NCBI GenBank assembly: GCA_046349255.1
Contig: JAXMCR010000004.1
Location: 620,001-684,000 of the forward strand
DNA: 64,000 bases
Source: DAIODI01 sp046349255
GTDB taxonomy: Bacteria > Pseudomonadota > Alphaproteobacteria > Rhizobiales > Aestuariivirgaceae
Direction of reading: 5' to 3'
The translations under genes and the position numbers were made by a program. The notes below the pieces were generated by a model, which was given only the letters and a program-made list of their open reading frames with translations, made no database searches and was not told where the DNA came from. Each line of letters begins with the position of its first letter. Within the stretch, counting starts at the first letter, position 1. This document shows positions 41,250-49,376 of the stretch, in pieces.

Positions 41250-42986
41250 ATGCGGTTCCGCATCACGCCCACGATCGCAAACAACGTATTCGCGATCACC
41301 ACGATTCTCCTCGTCCTGATGACCGCGATCACGGTGATGAGCGCGCTGATGTCGCGCGAGGTCGGTCACCTCGTTTCCTCGGTCGAACAGACCTATCTCC
41401 CGTCCTACGGCAATCTCGCCCGCGCCCAGATCCGCTCGCTCGAACAGTCGTTCCTCTTGCGCCGGGCCGTCATCCAGCGGCTGGAGAAGGACCCGGACAC
41501 GACGATCGCCGCGACGCTCGGCGACGAAGACAAGGCGGCGGCCACGGTCGCCCGGGAACTCGCGGCGGCGCATGGCGTACTCGAGGCCCAGGCGCAAAAG
41601 GATTTCGGCTTCGACGACCAGGTGCTGCTCGGCAAGATCATCGCAGAGATCGAGGAGCTGCAGGGCGACCGCAAGGAATACGGAGCGGTGCGCGACCGGC
41701 TGCGCGCCGCGATCCTCGCCGGCGACCACGCGGCGATGGACCCGGCGCTCGCCGAGATCGACGACCTGCGCGACAGGATCGCCGCCGAACTCGAGACCGC
41801 ACGCCGAAACGCGCTCGTGCTGGTGAGCGAGGCCGTGCGCAAGACGGACGCCGACCAGCGCACGGTCGTCGGGCTGAGCTTCCTCGCGCTGGCGCTCGCG
41901 GCGCTGATCGGCATCGCCATGGCGATCCGCATCGCCCGCCGCCTGCTCGGCTCGGTCGAACCGCTGGTCGATGCGACCCACGACGTCGAGAAGGGCGACT
42001 ACGGGCGCGAGGTGCCCGTCGTTTCGGAGGACGAGATAGGCCAGATCGCGCGCGGCTTCAACCGCATGCTGGCGGAACTGCGCGTGAAGGAACGCATCCG
42101 CGAGACGTTCGGCCGGTTCGTCGATCCCCGGCTGGTGAAGGATCTCGTCGAGCGGCCTGAGCTCGCCGGCACGACCGGCGATCGCCGGGTGATGACGATC
42201 GTCATCTGCGACATGCAGGGCTTTACGAAGCTCACCGAGCAGATCTCGCCGACCCTCATGGTCACGCTGCTCAACCGCTATTTCGCGTTGACCACCGCGG
42301 AGGTCCGCAGTCGCCACGGTATCGTCGACAAGCTGGTGGGCGATGCCGTGTTCTCCTTCTTCGGACCGCCGTTCGTCGATCCCGCCGACCAGGCGCGGCT
42401 CGCCGGCGAGACGGGCCTGGCGCAGGTTGCCCGCTTCGAGGAATTCCGCACCGAGTTGCCGGCGATGATCGGGGTGAAGCGGTTCATGGCCGACATCGGC
42501 ATCCGGGTCGGCATCGCGACCGGGGAGGTGGTCGTCGGGTCGATCGGTTCGGCGACGGCGATGAATTACACAGTCATCGGCGACACCGTGAACACGGCCG
42601 CGCGGCTCGAATCGGTGAACAAGGTCTACGGCACGCGCATCCTCGTGAACGAGGAGACCATGCGTGGGGGAAGCCCGGCGCTGCTGTTCCGCGAGATCGA
42701 CCGCGTGCTGCTCGCCGGCAAGGAAGAGCCCGTCTCCGTGTACGAACTGATGGCGCAGCGTGACACGGCGAGCGATGCGCAGCTGAAGCTGTGCGAAACC
42801 TACGCCGCGGCGCTCGAGGCCTACCGGCGACGCGACTGGCGGGGCGCGAAGCGGGCGTTCGACGCCTGCCTCGCGCTCGCACCCGCGGACCGCCCGTCCG
42901 CAGTCCTGCGGGAGCGCGTCGAGCGTTACGCGGCCACTGCGCCTGCCAAGGGCTGGGACGGCACCTTCGTCCTCACCGAGAAGTAG
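41250..42986 (+). CDS. Membrane class III adenylate/guanylate cyclase with HAMP
   Basis: Two transmembrane segments (residues 11-33 and 207-228) enclose a periplasmic coiled-coil sensor of about 170 residues. A HAMP linker (about 230-283) leads to the cyclase catalytic domain. Metal-binding Asp321 (ICDMQGFTKL) and Asp365 (KLVGDAVFSFFG) and Lys361 are present; the DTVNTAARLES motif is also visible, so the enzyme is probably active and makes cAMP. The ATG at 41250 is 15 bases from a GAGGAG; a CTG at 41238 has better spacing. Confidence 0.88.
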   Translation: MRFRITPTIANNVFAITTILLVLMTAITVMSALMSREVGHLVSSVEQTYLPSYGNLARAQIRSLEQSFLLRRAVIQRLEKDPDTTIAATLGDEDKAAATVARELAAAHGVLEAQAQKDFGFDDQVLLGKIIAEIEELQGDRKEYGAVRDRLRAAILAGDHAAMDPALAEIDDLRDRIAAELETARRNALVLVSEAVRKTDADQRTVVGLSFLALALAALIGIAMAIRIARRLLGSVEPLVDATHDVEKGDYGREVPVVSEDEIGQIARGFNRMLAELRVKERIRETFGRFVDPRLVKDLVERPELAGTTGDRRVMTIVICDMQGFTKLTEQISPTLMVTLLNRYFALTTAEVRSRHGIVDKLVGDAVFSFFGPPFVDPADQARLAGETGLAQVARFEEFRTELPAMIGVKRFMADIGIRVGIATGEVVVGSIGSATAMNYTVIGDTVNTAARLESVNKVYGTRILVNEETMRGGSPALLFREIDRVLLAGKEEPVSVYELMAQRDTASDAQLKLCETYAAALEAYRRRDWRGAKRAFDACLALAPADRPSAVLRERVERYAATAPAKGWDGTFVLTEK

Positions 42987-42989
42987 GGA

Positions 42990-43454
42990 TCAGCCGGTCA
43001 GCGCCTGCTTCACCAGCGCGCTCGCCTTGGTGAAGTCCATGCGCCCGGCAAACCGCTCCTTCAGCGCCGCCATCGTGCGGCCCATATCCTTGACGCCGGC
43101 CGCGCCGATCTCCTTCACGAGGTCGGAGATCGCCTGCTGCATCTCGCCCTCGGAGAGCTGCTTCGGCATGAACTCCTCGATCACCGCGATCTCGGCCGAC
43201 TCGGCGTCGACGAGGTCCTGGCGGCCGCCTTTCTGGTACGTCTCGATCGACTCCCGCCGCTGCTTGATCATCTTGGCGAGGAGTTCGTGGATGTCGGCGT
43301 CGGTCAGCGGGCCTTCCTTCGGCGTGGCCCGGTTGGCGATGGTCTTGTCCTTCATCGCGGCGGTCACCAGCCGGAGCGTCGAGACGCGGGCCTTGTTCTG
43401 GGCCTTCATCGCGTCCTTCAGTTCGGCATTGATGCGCTCGGCAAGGCTCGACAT
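42990..43454 (-). CDS. GatB/YqeY-domain protein
   Basis: The 154-residue protein has the YqeY features RVSTLRLVTAAMKDKTI, EFMPKQLSEGEM and DMGRTMAALKERFAGRMDF, which resemble the tail domain of the amidotransferase subunit GatB. It is cytoplasmic, probably RNA-binding; its exact role is unknown. It is divergent from carA with 192 bases between them, an arrangement often seen in alphaproteobacteria. Confidence 0.88.
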   Translation of the reverse strand: MSSLAERINAELKDAMKAQNKARVSTLRLVTAAMKDKTIANRATPKEGPLTDADIHELLAKMIKQRRESIETYQKGGRQDLVDAESAEIAVIEEFMPKQLSEGEMQQAISDLVKEIGAAGVKDMGRTMAALKERFAGRMDFTKASALVKQALTG

Positions 43455-43582
43455 GGCGGCTCACTCCTGATTTCGCGGGGATTTACAGGGAGATAGTGCA
43501 AGCCGCGCCGTTCCGCAACCGATGCCGTCGAGCCGTGCATGACACAGGGCGGCCATGCCGTTGACGACTCTCCCCTCGCATG

Positions 43583-43641
43583 CTTTACCTCGCCCGGTCG
43601 CTGGCCCATCGGTTCGAGCCCGCAGACCTCCCGAGGTAAAG
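43583..43641 (+). promoter_or_regulatory. Leader stem that sequesters the carA ribosome binding site
   Basis: CTTTACCTCG (43583-43592) pairs perfectly with CGAGGTAAAG (43632-43641). The second arm contains the GAGG Shine-Dalgarno of carA (43633-43636), and the stem ends six bases before the ATG at 43647. The 39-base loop has a smaller CGG/CCG pair. Translation should be low unless the stem is opened, so this is a likely control element. Confidence 0.6.
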
Positions 43642-43646
43642 CGACG

Positions 43647-44873
43647 ATGTCCGACAGGCAGAGCATGAGCCACCCGCCGAGCGATCATTCGCGCACGCAC
43701 GATGCGTCCGGCTGGACCGTCGAACGCCCGACGGCTGTGCTGGTGCTCGCCGACGGCACCGTGCTCGAGGGCCACGGCATCGGCGCCGAAGGCAGCGCAG
43801 TCGGCGAAGTGTGCTTCAACACGGCGATGACCGGCTACCAGGAGATCATGACCGATCCCTCCTACGCCGGGCAGATCATCACCTTCACGTTCCCGCACAT
43901 CGGCAACGTCGGTGCCAACGACGAGGACATCGAGACGGTGAACCTGGCGGGCACCGCGGGTGTGCGCGGCGCGATCTTCCGCACCGACGTGACACCGCCG
44001 TCGAACTACCGTGCGCGCCGCACGCTCGACCAGTGGATGAAGGTGCGCGGCATCATCGGCCTCACCGGCATCGACACGCGCGCCCTCACCGCTCTCATCC
44101 GCGAGCAGGGGATGCCGAACGCGGTTATCGCGCACAATGCATCGGGAACGTTCGATCTCGCGAAACTCAAGGCGCAGGCGGCAGGATGGCCCGGCCTCGT
44201 GGGCATGGACCTCGCCAAGGAAGTCTCCTGCACCCAGCGCTACACCTGGGACGAGACGCTGTGGCAGTGGCCGGAAGGATACGGCCGGCAGGACAAGCCA
44301 ACCCGGCATGTGGTCGCGGTTGACTACGGGCTCAAGCGCAACATCCTGCGCTGCCTCGCGTCGACAGGCTGCGCCGTCACAGTCGTGCCCGCGACGACCT
44401 CGGCCGACGCAATTCTCGCGATGAACCCGGACGGCGTCTTCCTGTCGAACGGACCCGGCGACCCGGCCGCGACCGGCGAATACGCCGTGCCGGAGATCCG
44501 GAAGCTCGTGGAGAGCGGGAAGCCCGTGTTCGGCATCTGCCTCGGCCACCAGATGCTGGCGATCGCACTCGGCGCGAAGACGATGAAGATGCACCAGGGC
44601 CACCACGGCGCGAACCATCCGGTGAAGGATCACACGACCGGCAAGGTCGAGATCACCTCGATGAACCACGGCTTCGCGGTCGAGCGCGAAAGCCTGCCCC
44701 AGAACGTGGTCGAGACCCACGTGTCGCTGTTCGACGGGTCGAACTGCGGCATCCAGCTCAAGGACCGGCCGGTGTTCTCCGTGCAGTATCACCCGGAGGC
44801 CTCGCCCGGCCCGCAGGACAGCCACTACCTGTTCAGGCGCTTCCTCGACTACATCGAGAAGGCGAACGGCTAG
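43647..44873 (+). CDS. carA: Carbamoyl-phosphate synthase small (glutaminase) subunit
   Basis: The start at 43647 follows GAGG and gives a 408-residue protein; an earlier in-frame ATG at 43539 lacks a ribosome binding site. The N-terminal half has the small-subunit motif GEVCFNTAMTGYQEIMTDPSY. The glutaminase triad is Cys298 (FGICLGHQ), His382 and Glu384 (YHPEASPG). It supplies ammonia from glutamine to CarB for arginine and pyrimidine synthesis. carB is not in the window. The leader may sequester the start region. Confidence 0.93.
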   Translation: MSDRQSMSHPPSDHSRTHDASGWTVERPTAVLVLADGTVLEGHGIGAEGSAVGEVCFNTAMTGYQEIMTDPSYAGQIITFTFPHIGNVGANDEDIETVNLAGTAGVRGAIFRTDVTPPSNYRARRTLDQWMKVRGIIGLTGIDTRALTALIREQGMPNAVIAHNASGTFDLAKLKAQAAGWPGLVGMDLAKEVSCTQRYTWDETLWQWPEGYGRQDKPTRHVVAVDYGLKRNILRCLASTGCAVTVVPATTSADAILAMNPDGVFLSNGPGDPAATGEYAVPEIRKLVESGKPVFGICLGHQMLAIALGAKTMKMHQGHHGANHPVKDHTTGKVEITSMNHGFAVERESLPQNVVETHVSLFDGSNCGIQLKDRPVFSVQYHPEASPGPQDSHYLFRRFLDYIEKANG

Positions 44874-46312
44874 GCCGGCTCCGGCGTCTTCTCGGCCTTT
44901 GCAGCCTTCATCGCGAGCGGCGGATGCATCTTCCGCCACGGCTGCGCCTGCTCGTAGGCATAGGCCGCCCGGAGCACCGAGACGTCGTCGTACATCCGCC
45001 CGACGATCTGGAGGCCGGCCGGCAGCCCGGCCTTGGTGAACCCGCACGGCACCGAGCACGCCGGCTGGAGCGTGAGGTTGAACGGGTAGGTGAACGGCGT
45101 CCAGTCGACCCACTTGCCCGTGCCGTCGACCTTCGGCGCGACCATCCCGACCTCGAACGCGGGGATCGGCAGCGTCGGCGTGACGAGAAGGTCGAAGCCC
45201 GCCATGAACTGGCGTATCTTCGAGCCGTACTCGGCGCGCCGGATCAGCGCGGCCTGGAGATCGTCGATCGTGAAGGCCTGCGCCTGCCGGTAAACGTCCT
45301 GGAGGTCCGGATCGACCAGCGCGCGTTTTTCCGCGGGCATTGCGCCGAGCAGCGCACGCACGCCCGACCACCAGATGGTGCGAAACGTGTCGACGGGGTT
45401 GCCGAGCCCGGGATCGGTCTCCTCGACCTTGGCGCCGAGGTCCTTCAGGACCTTAACGGCCTGCCGCACCAGCCGGCCGATCTCCGGATCGACCTCCGCG
45501 CCGCCGAACGTCGGCGCGAACGCCACGCGGAACCCTTCGATGCCCTTGGTCAGACCCTGCGTGTAGTCGCGCGCCTCGTAGGGGAGCGCGAACCAGTCAC
45601 GCGGGTCGGGCTCGGAGAGCACGGTGAGGAGAAGGGCGGCATCCTCGACGGTGCGCGTCATCGGGCCGACGTGGGCGACGGAGGCGAACGGGCTCGGCGG
45701 CCAGGCCGGCACACGGCCGAACGAGGGCTTGTGCCCGACGATGCCCGAGAAGGCTGCCGGGATGCGGATCGATCCGCCGCCGTCCGTGCCAAGTGCGAGG
45801 GGCGCCATACCGGCCGCCACGGCAGCGGATGCGCCGCCAGACGAACCGCCCGGCGTCTTCGTTAGGTCCCAGGGATTGCGCGTGATGCCGGTGAGTGGTG
45901 AATCCGTCACACCCTTCCAGCCGAACTCGGGTGTCGTGGTCTTGCCGACGATGACCGCGCCGTGGTCCTTCAACCGCGCGACGGACGGGGCGTCCACCGC
46001 GACTGCCTGGGCGGGGTCGATCGTGCGCGACCCGCGCAGCGTCGGATGGCCGGCCCACAGGATGAGGTCCTTCACGCTCACCGGAACGCCGTCGAGGAGG
46101 CCCTTCGGCTCGCCCTTGAGCCAGCGCCTTTCGGAAGCCTTGGCGGCTGCGCGTGCTCCTTCCGCATCCACCACATTGAACGCGTTGAGTTCCCCGTTCA
46201 GCGCGGCGATGCGCGCGAGGACGGCTTCGGTCGCCTCCACGGGCGAAAAGCGCTTCTTCCGGTAGCCCTTGGCGAGCTTCGCTGCCGAAGCCCACGCCAG
46301 ATCCTTCCCCAT
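44870..46312 (-). CDS. Amidase-signature family hydrolase
   Basis: I start at MGKDLAWASA (46312), preceded by GGGAG; the frame extends upstream without support. The Ser-cisSer-Lys triad is Lys81 (VSVKDLILW), Ser157/158 (TPGGSSGGASAA) and nucleophile Ser181 (DGGGSIRIP). At 480 residues it is a typical amidase or GatA-like enzyme, but no gatB/gatC are near, so amide hydrolysis is more likely. It overlaps the carA stop by four bases. Confidence 0.9.
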   Translation of the reverse strand: MGKDLAWASAAKLAKGYRKKRFSPVEATEAVLARIAALNGELNAFNVVDAEGARAAAKASERRWLKGEPKGLLDGVPVSVKDLILWAGHPTLRGSRTIDPAQAVAVDAPSVARLKDHGAVIVGKTTTPEFGWKGVTDSPLTGITRNPWDLTKTPGGSSGGASAAVAAGMAPLALGTDGGGSIRIPAAFSGIVGHKPSFGRVPAWPPSPFASVAHVGPMTRTVEDAALLLTVLSEPDPRDWFALPYEARDYTQGLTKGIEGFRVAFAPTFGGAEVDPEIGRLVRQAVKVLKDLGAKVEETDPGLGNPVDTFRTIWWSGVRALLGAMPAEKRALVDPDLQDVYRQAQAFTIDDLQAALIRRAEYGSKIRQFMAGFDLLVTPTLPIPAFEVGMVAPKVDGTGKWVDWTPFTYPFNLTLQPACSVPCGFTKAGLPAGLQIVGRMYDDVSVLRAAYAYEQAQPWRKMHPPLAMKAAKAEKTPEPA

Positions 46313-46417
46313 GCTGCCGTCTCCCGCCGCCGAGGGCGATTTTCCATTGCCGCGCAAGGACATTAGCCGGGCCACCTTGTCACAATCCAGTCCCCGACCA
46401 AACGCTTGCGGGAGGGC

Positions 46418-46450
46418 AAAAAAAGGCCCCCGGATGGGTGGGGGCCCTTT
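46418..46450 (-). terminator. Rho-independent terminator of the structured minus-strand transcript
   Basis: On the minus strand GGCCCCC (46440-46446 read in reverse) pairs with GGGGGCC (46425-46431) across eight bases and is followed by seven T (46424-46418). It would end a transcript from the small exported protein gene or a shorter RNA. In the plus direction the stem is followed by only three T. Confidence 0.75.
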
Positions 46451-46635
46451 AGTGTCGGCTTCCGCAAAGGGGTGCAGGGGACGGGGAAGCCGGGGGAAGC
46501 TCGATTGTAGAGGGTGACCCGGGGCTTACGGTCTCTCGGATGCGGCGAGAGAGGGGGGGATCGGTCGCAAAGGGGAAACCGCTCCCCGGGTCACACACTG
46601 GCCGTCCGCAGGGGCTGACGGGCCAGCGAAATTCG
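46451..46635 (-). ncRNA. Candidate structured RNA or 3' UTR with nested stems
   Basis: Four hairpins occur in 185 bases. An 11-base closing stem (GTGACCCGGGG 46514-46524 with CCCCGGGTCAC 46584-46594) encloses TCTCTCG (46532-46538) with CGAGAGA (46546-46552). Others are CTGGCC/GGCCAG (46598-46603 and 46621-46626) and CGGCTTCC/GGAAGCCG (46456-46463 and 46485-46492). A terminator follows on the minus strand. It is either a small RNA or the 3' UTR of the small exported protein gene; no known RNA family is recognised. Confidence 0.35.
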
Positions 46636-46854
46636 TCAGGCGGCGACGCAGCGCAGCTTCTGGCAGCCCTGCACCTTCACCGGCCAAATCTGGTTCTTCT
46701 CGATCACCGTGATGTTCGACGCAGGCATCACACCGACAGCCGTCGGCTGCTGGTACGCAAACGAGGGCGCCGAAAGCTGATGGCGGGCCGGCACGAAACC
46801 GCCGGCGAGCATGAACGCCGTCACGAGGGCGAGGGTCATGAGGGGGCGTGACAT
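46636..46854 (-). CDS. Small exported protein of 72 residues, function unknown
   Basis: The start at 46854 has a GGGAAGG ribosome binding site nine bases upstream. A signal peptide (MTLALVTAFMLAGGF) precedes a short mature chain of about 48 residues with a Cys pair (GCQKLRC) that could form a disulfide. No family is recognised. It is divergent from the phytoene-desaturase-like gene across a 465-base region rich in repeats. Confidence 0.6.
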   Translation of the reverse strand: MSRPLMTLALVTAFMLAGGFVPARHQLSAPSFAYQQPTAVGVMPASNITVIEKNQIWPVKVQGCQKLRCVAA

Positions 46855-47319
46855 TGTTGACTACCTTCCCAATGCATTCGGTCGATCTGTTTCTTCGATC
46901 GTTGGCCTTGTTCTACTCCCCGCCTCAGGAACCGTAGCTGAACGCTGCATTCATCTTGCGTTCAGTTTTGCGGGCCTTTTTCCGGGTTTGGAACAGCGCC
47001 GTCGATGTCGCTAGAAACTCAGCAAGCGGTGTGCCGGTTCGATGCAAAAAAGGTTTTTTGCTATGGAACCGACTTTTTGCGGTTAAAGATTTGCTGCAAT
47101 TGGACGCCGGCCAGGGTGCATGACGTCGCGGCCCGGCGGGCGCGACGGGCGTAGCGGGGGCTTTCATGCATTTCGGAACTTCACCGGAACCGTCCGCAAT
47201 CCGCCACATTTCGGAAGATCCGACCGAAGATTGTGCCATCCGAGTCCGATCGGTTCAGGATCGTTGTAGCGGTTCCGAGTCCGGAGGGTTCAGAATGCTC
47301 ATCCCTTTCCGGCAGCCCG
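46855..47319. other. 465-base intergenic region with several repeats, no gene seen
   Basis: No convincing open frame lies here. It holds an 8-base inverted repeat (CTGAACGC 46938-46945, GCGTTCAG 46958-46965) and an A/T palindrome (GCAAAAAA-GG-TTTTTTGC, 47044-47061). It also holds two direct copies of a 19-base element (47241-47259 and 47276-47294, both CGAGTCCG...GGTTCAG). It carries the divergent promoters of the small exported protein and the desaturase-like gene. Confidence 0.5.
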
Positions 47320-48843
47320 ATGCTTCCACGGCCTGAGCCTTTGCACCGTGCCACGTCTGGAACGGCAGATGCCGTCGTCATCGGCGCCGGCATCGGCGGG
47401 CTCGCGGCCGGGATCCGGCTCGCGGTCCGGGGCTACCGGGTGACCGTTTTCGACCGGTGTGCGCAGCCAGGCGGCCGCGCCGCCGTCTACAGCCAGGACG
47501 GCTTCACGTTCGACGCGGGCCCGACGATGGTCAGCGCGAGCCATCTGCTGGAGGAGCTCTGGTCCGTGGCTGGCCGGCGGCTGTCGGACGACGTGGAGCT
47601 GAAACCGCTCGACCCGTTCTACCGGGTGCTGTTCCAGGGCGGGGACTGGCTCGACCTTTACGGGAGAGACGAAGCGCTGCTCGCCGAGGTGCGGAGGCTC
47701 TCGCCCGCCGACGTCGACGGGGCGAAGCGGCTGATGGCGCGCCAGGCGGAGGCCTGTCGCGTCGCCTTCCAGCAGCTGGGTGAAAAGCCGTTCGCCTCGA
47801 TGGCCGACCTCGCGCGGCTTCTGCCGTCTCTCGTCCGGCTGCAAAGCCCGCGCTCGCTCCAATCGCTGGTCGCTGCGCACGTCCGCGATCCCCGCCTGCG
47901 CGCGGCATTCGCCCTCCACCCGCTGTTCATCGGCGCGAGCCCGGCGCGCGTCCCGGCGCTCTACGCCCTCCTGTTCCACCTCGAGCGCAAATGGGGAGTG
48001 CAGTACGTCTCCGGTGGGACCGGACGGCTGGTCGAAGCGATGGTCGATCTCTTCGACGCGCTGGGCGGCAGGGTACGCCTCAGCGAGCCCGTCGAGGAGA
48101 TTCTCGTGGTGGATGGCGTCGCCAAAGGCGTGCGGCTCCAGGGCGGGCGAACCGTGCGGGCGGATATCGTCGTGTCAAACGTCGGGCCGTTCGCGACCTA
48201 TCGCCGCCTGCTCGCACCCGTTCACCGGCGCACGTGGACGAACCGCCGGCTCAACCGCCTGCGTCACTCGATGGGGGTGTTCGTGTGGCACTTCGGAACG
48301 CGCGTGCGGTACCCGCATGTGCGGCATCACTCGGTGATGATCCCGGAGCGGTTCGACGCCTTCCTCGGCGATACCTTCGAGCGCGGGATGCTGTCGCAGG
48401 ACCCGTTTCTCTACGTGACGCGCCCGACCGCCACGGATCCCTACCGCGCCCCGCCGGGGCACGACGCGTTCTACGCGCTCGCGCCGGTGCCCAATATGGG
48501 CGCCGCGATTGACTGGCGGACTGCCGCCGAGCCTTATCGCCGGGTGATCCTGCGCCGGCTCTCCGGCTCGCTGCTGCCGGGGTTCGAGAACGAGATCGTA
48601 TCGTCGAAGATCGTGACGCCGCTCGACTTCGCGACAACCTTCGATGCCGAGAAGGGCGCCGCGTTCGACCTCGAGGCGAGCCTCTTCCAGAGCGGATGGT
48701 TTCGTCCGCACAACGCCAGCGAGGACGTGCGGAACCTGTTCCTGGTCGGCGCCGGAACGCATCCTGGGGCCGGCATTCCCGGCGTGCTCACGTCGGCCCG
48801 CATCCTCGACCGCATCGTTCCGGCGCCCGCCTCCTTCGTGTAA
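47320..48843 (+). CDS. Phytoene desaturase-like FAD oxidoreductase (CrtI family)
   Basis: I start at MLPRPEPLHR (47320); further in-frame starts lie upstream to 47233. The dinucleotide motif is AVVIGAGIGGLAAGIRLAVRG, and the C-terminal signature FLVGAGTHPGAGIPGVL is the bacterial phytoene dehydrogenase pattern. YRVLFQGGDWLDLYG and FDAGPTMVSA are also CrtI-like. It should desaturate a C40 or C30 carotenoid precursor with FAD. There is no phytoene synthase nearby, so the true substrate is uncertain. Confidence 0.85.
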   Translation: MLPRPEPLHRATSGTADAVVIGAGIGGLAAGIRLAVRGYRVTVFDRCAQPGGRAAVYSQDGFTFDAGPTMVSASHLLEELWSVAGRRLSDDVELKPLDPFYRVLFQGGDWLDLYGRDEALLAEVRRLSPADVDGAKRLMARQAEACRVAFQQLGEKPFASMADLARLLPSLVRLQSPRSLQSLVAAHVRDPRLRAAFALHPLFIGASPARVPALYALLFHLERKWGVQYVSGGTGRLVEAMVDLFDALGGRVRLSEPVEEILVVDGVAKGVRLQGGRTVRADIVVSNVGPFATYRRLLAPVHRRTWTNRRLNRLRHSMGVFVWHFGTRVRYPHVRHHSVMIPERFDAFLGDTFERGMLSQDPFLYVTRPTATDPYRAPPGHDAFYALAPVPNMGAAIDWRTAAEPYRRVILRRLSGSLLPGFENEIVSSKIVTPLDFATTFDAEKGAAFDLEASLFQSGWFRPHNASEDVRNLFLVGAGTHPGAGIPGVLTSARILDRIVPAPASFV

Positions 48844-48973
48844 GGGCCCGCGGTCGTTCGTCGCGTCTGAACCGAATGCAAGGCGGCCCGGCGCTGGCGG
48901 ACGGTGTGGCGACGCACCGGGCATGGTAAACTTTTGGACCTTCCGACCTGCGCGCACAAAGGATCGTTTGCTG

Positions 48974-49366
48974 ATGCCGTTGACCGTGAAAGACATGCTC
49001 GCCGCCGCCAATGCCGCGGTGGAGAAGATCACGCCCGACAAGGCGCGCGCCTTGATGAACGAGGGGGCGCTGGTGGTCGACGTGCGCGAGGTGCCCGAGG
49101 TCAAGACGTCCGGCAAGATCGCCGGCGCGCATCACGTATCGCGCGGCATGCTGGAGTTTCGCGCCGACGACACGATGCCCACGCACGACGCTTCTTTCCG
49201 CAAGGACCGGCCGATCGTGCTCTACTGTGCCTCCGGCGGCCGTGCGGCACTCGCCGGCAAGGTCCTGAAGGACATGGGTTACACCCGCGTCTACAACCTC
49301 GGCGGATTCAAGGACTGGATCGAGGCAGGCGGCGAGATCGACCGCCCGCTCGAGTCCGGCATGTGA
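48974..49366 (+). CDS. Rhodanese-like sulfurtransferase
   Basis: The start at 48974 follows AAAGGA. The 130-residue protein is a single rhodanese domain with the active-site loop YCASGGRAAL; the Cys accepts sulfur. LVVDVREVPEV and GYTRVYNLGGFKDW are conserved. There is no signal peptide, so it acts in the cytoplasm, in sulfur transfer or cyanide handling. It lies 130 bases after the desaturase-like gene. Confidence 0.88.
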   Translation: MPLTVKDMLAAANAAVEKITPDKARALMNEGALVVDVREVPEVKTSGKIAGAHHVSRGMLEFRADDTMPTHDASFRKDRPIVLYCASGGRAALAGKVLKDMGYTRVYNLGGFKDWIEAGGEIDRPLESGM

Positions 49367-49376
49367 GGGACGGCGC

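Noticed and set aside
43583..43646. A tRNA-like GGTTCGAGCC in the carA leader.
   Set aside because: Only three base pairs can form on either side of the loop and no acceptor or anticodon arms fit; the strong pairing is the RBS-sequestering stem.
46418..46635. Signal recognition particle RNA, RNase P RNA or tmRNA.
   Set aside because: The SRP tetraloop motif is absent, the length is wrong for RNase P RNA, and no tmRNA tag frame is seen. 6S RNA was considered but the central bubble is not evident.
46928..46965. An EcfG-type promoter (GGAAC ... CGTT) near the small exported protein gene.
   Set aside because: The spacing is 26 bases forward and about 15 reverse, outside the 16-17 expected.
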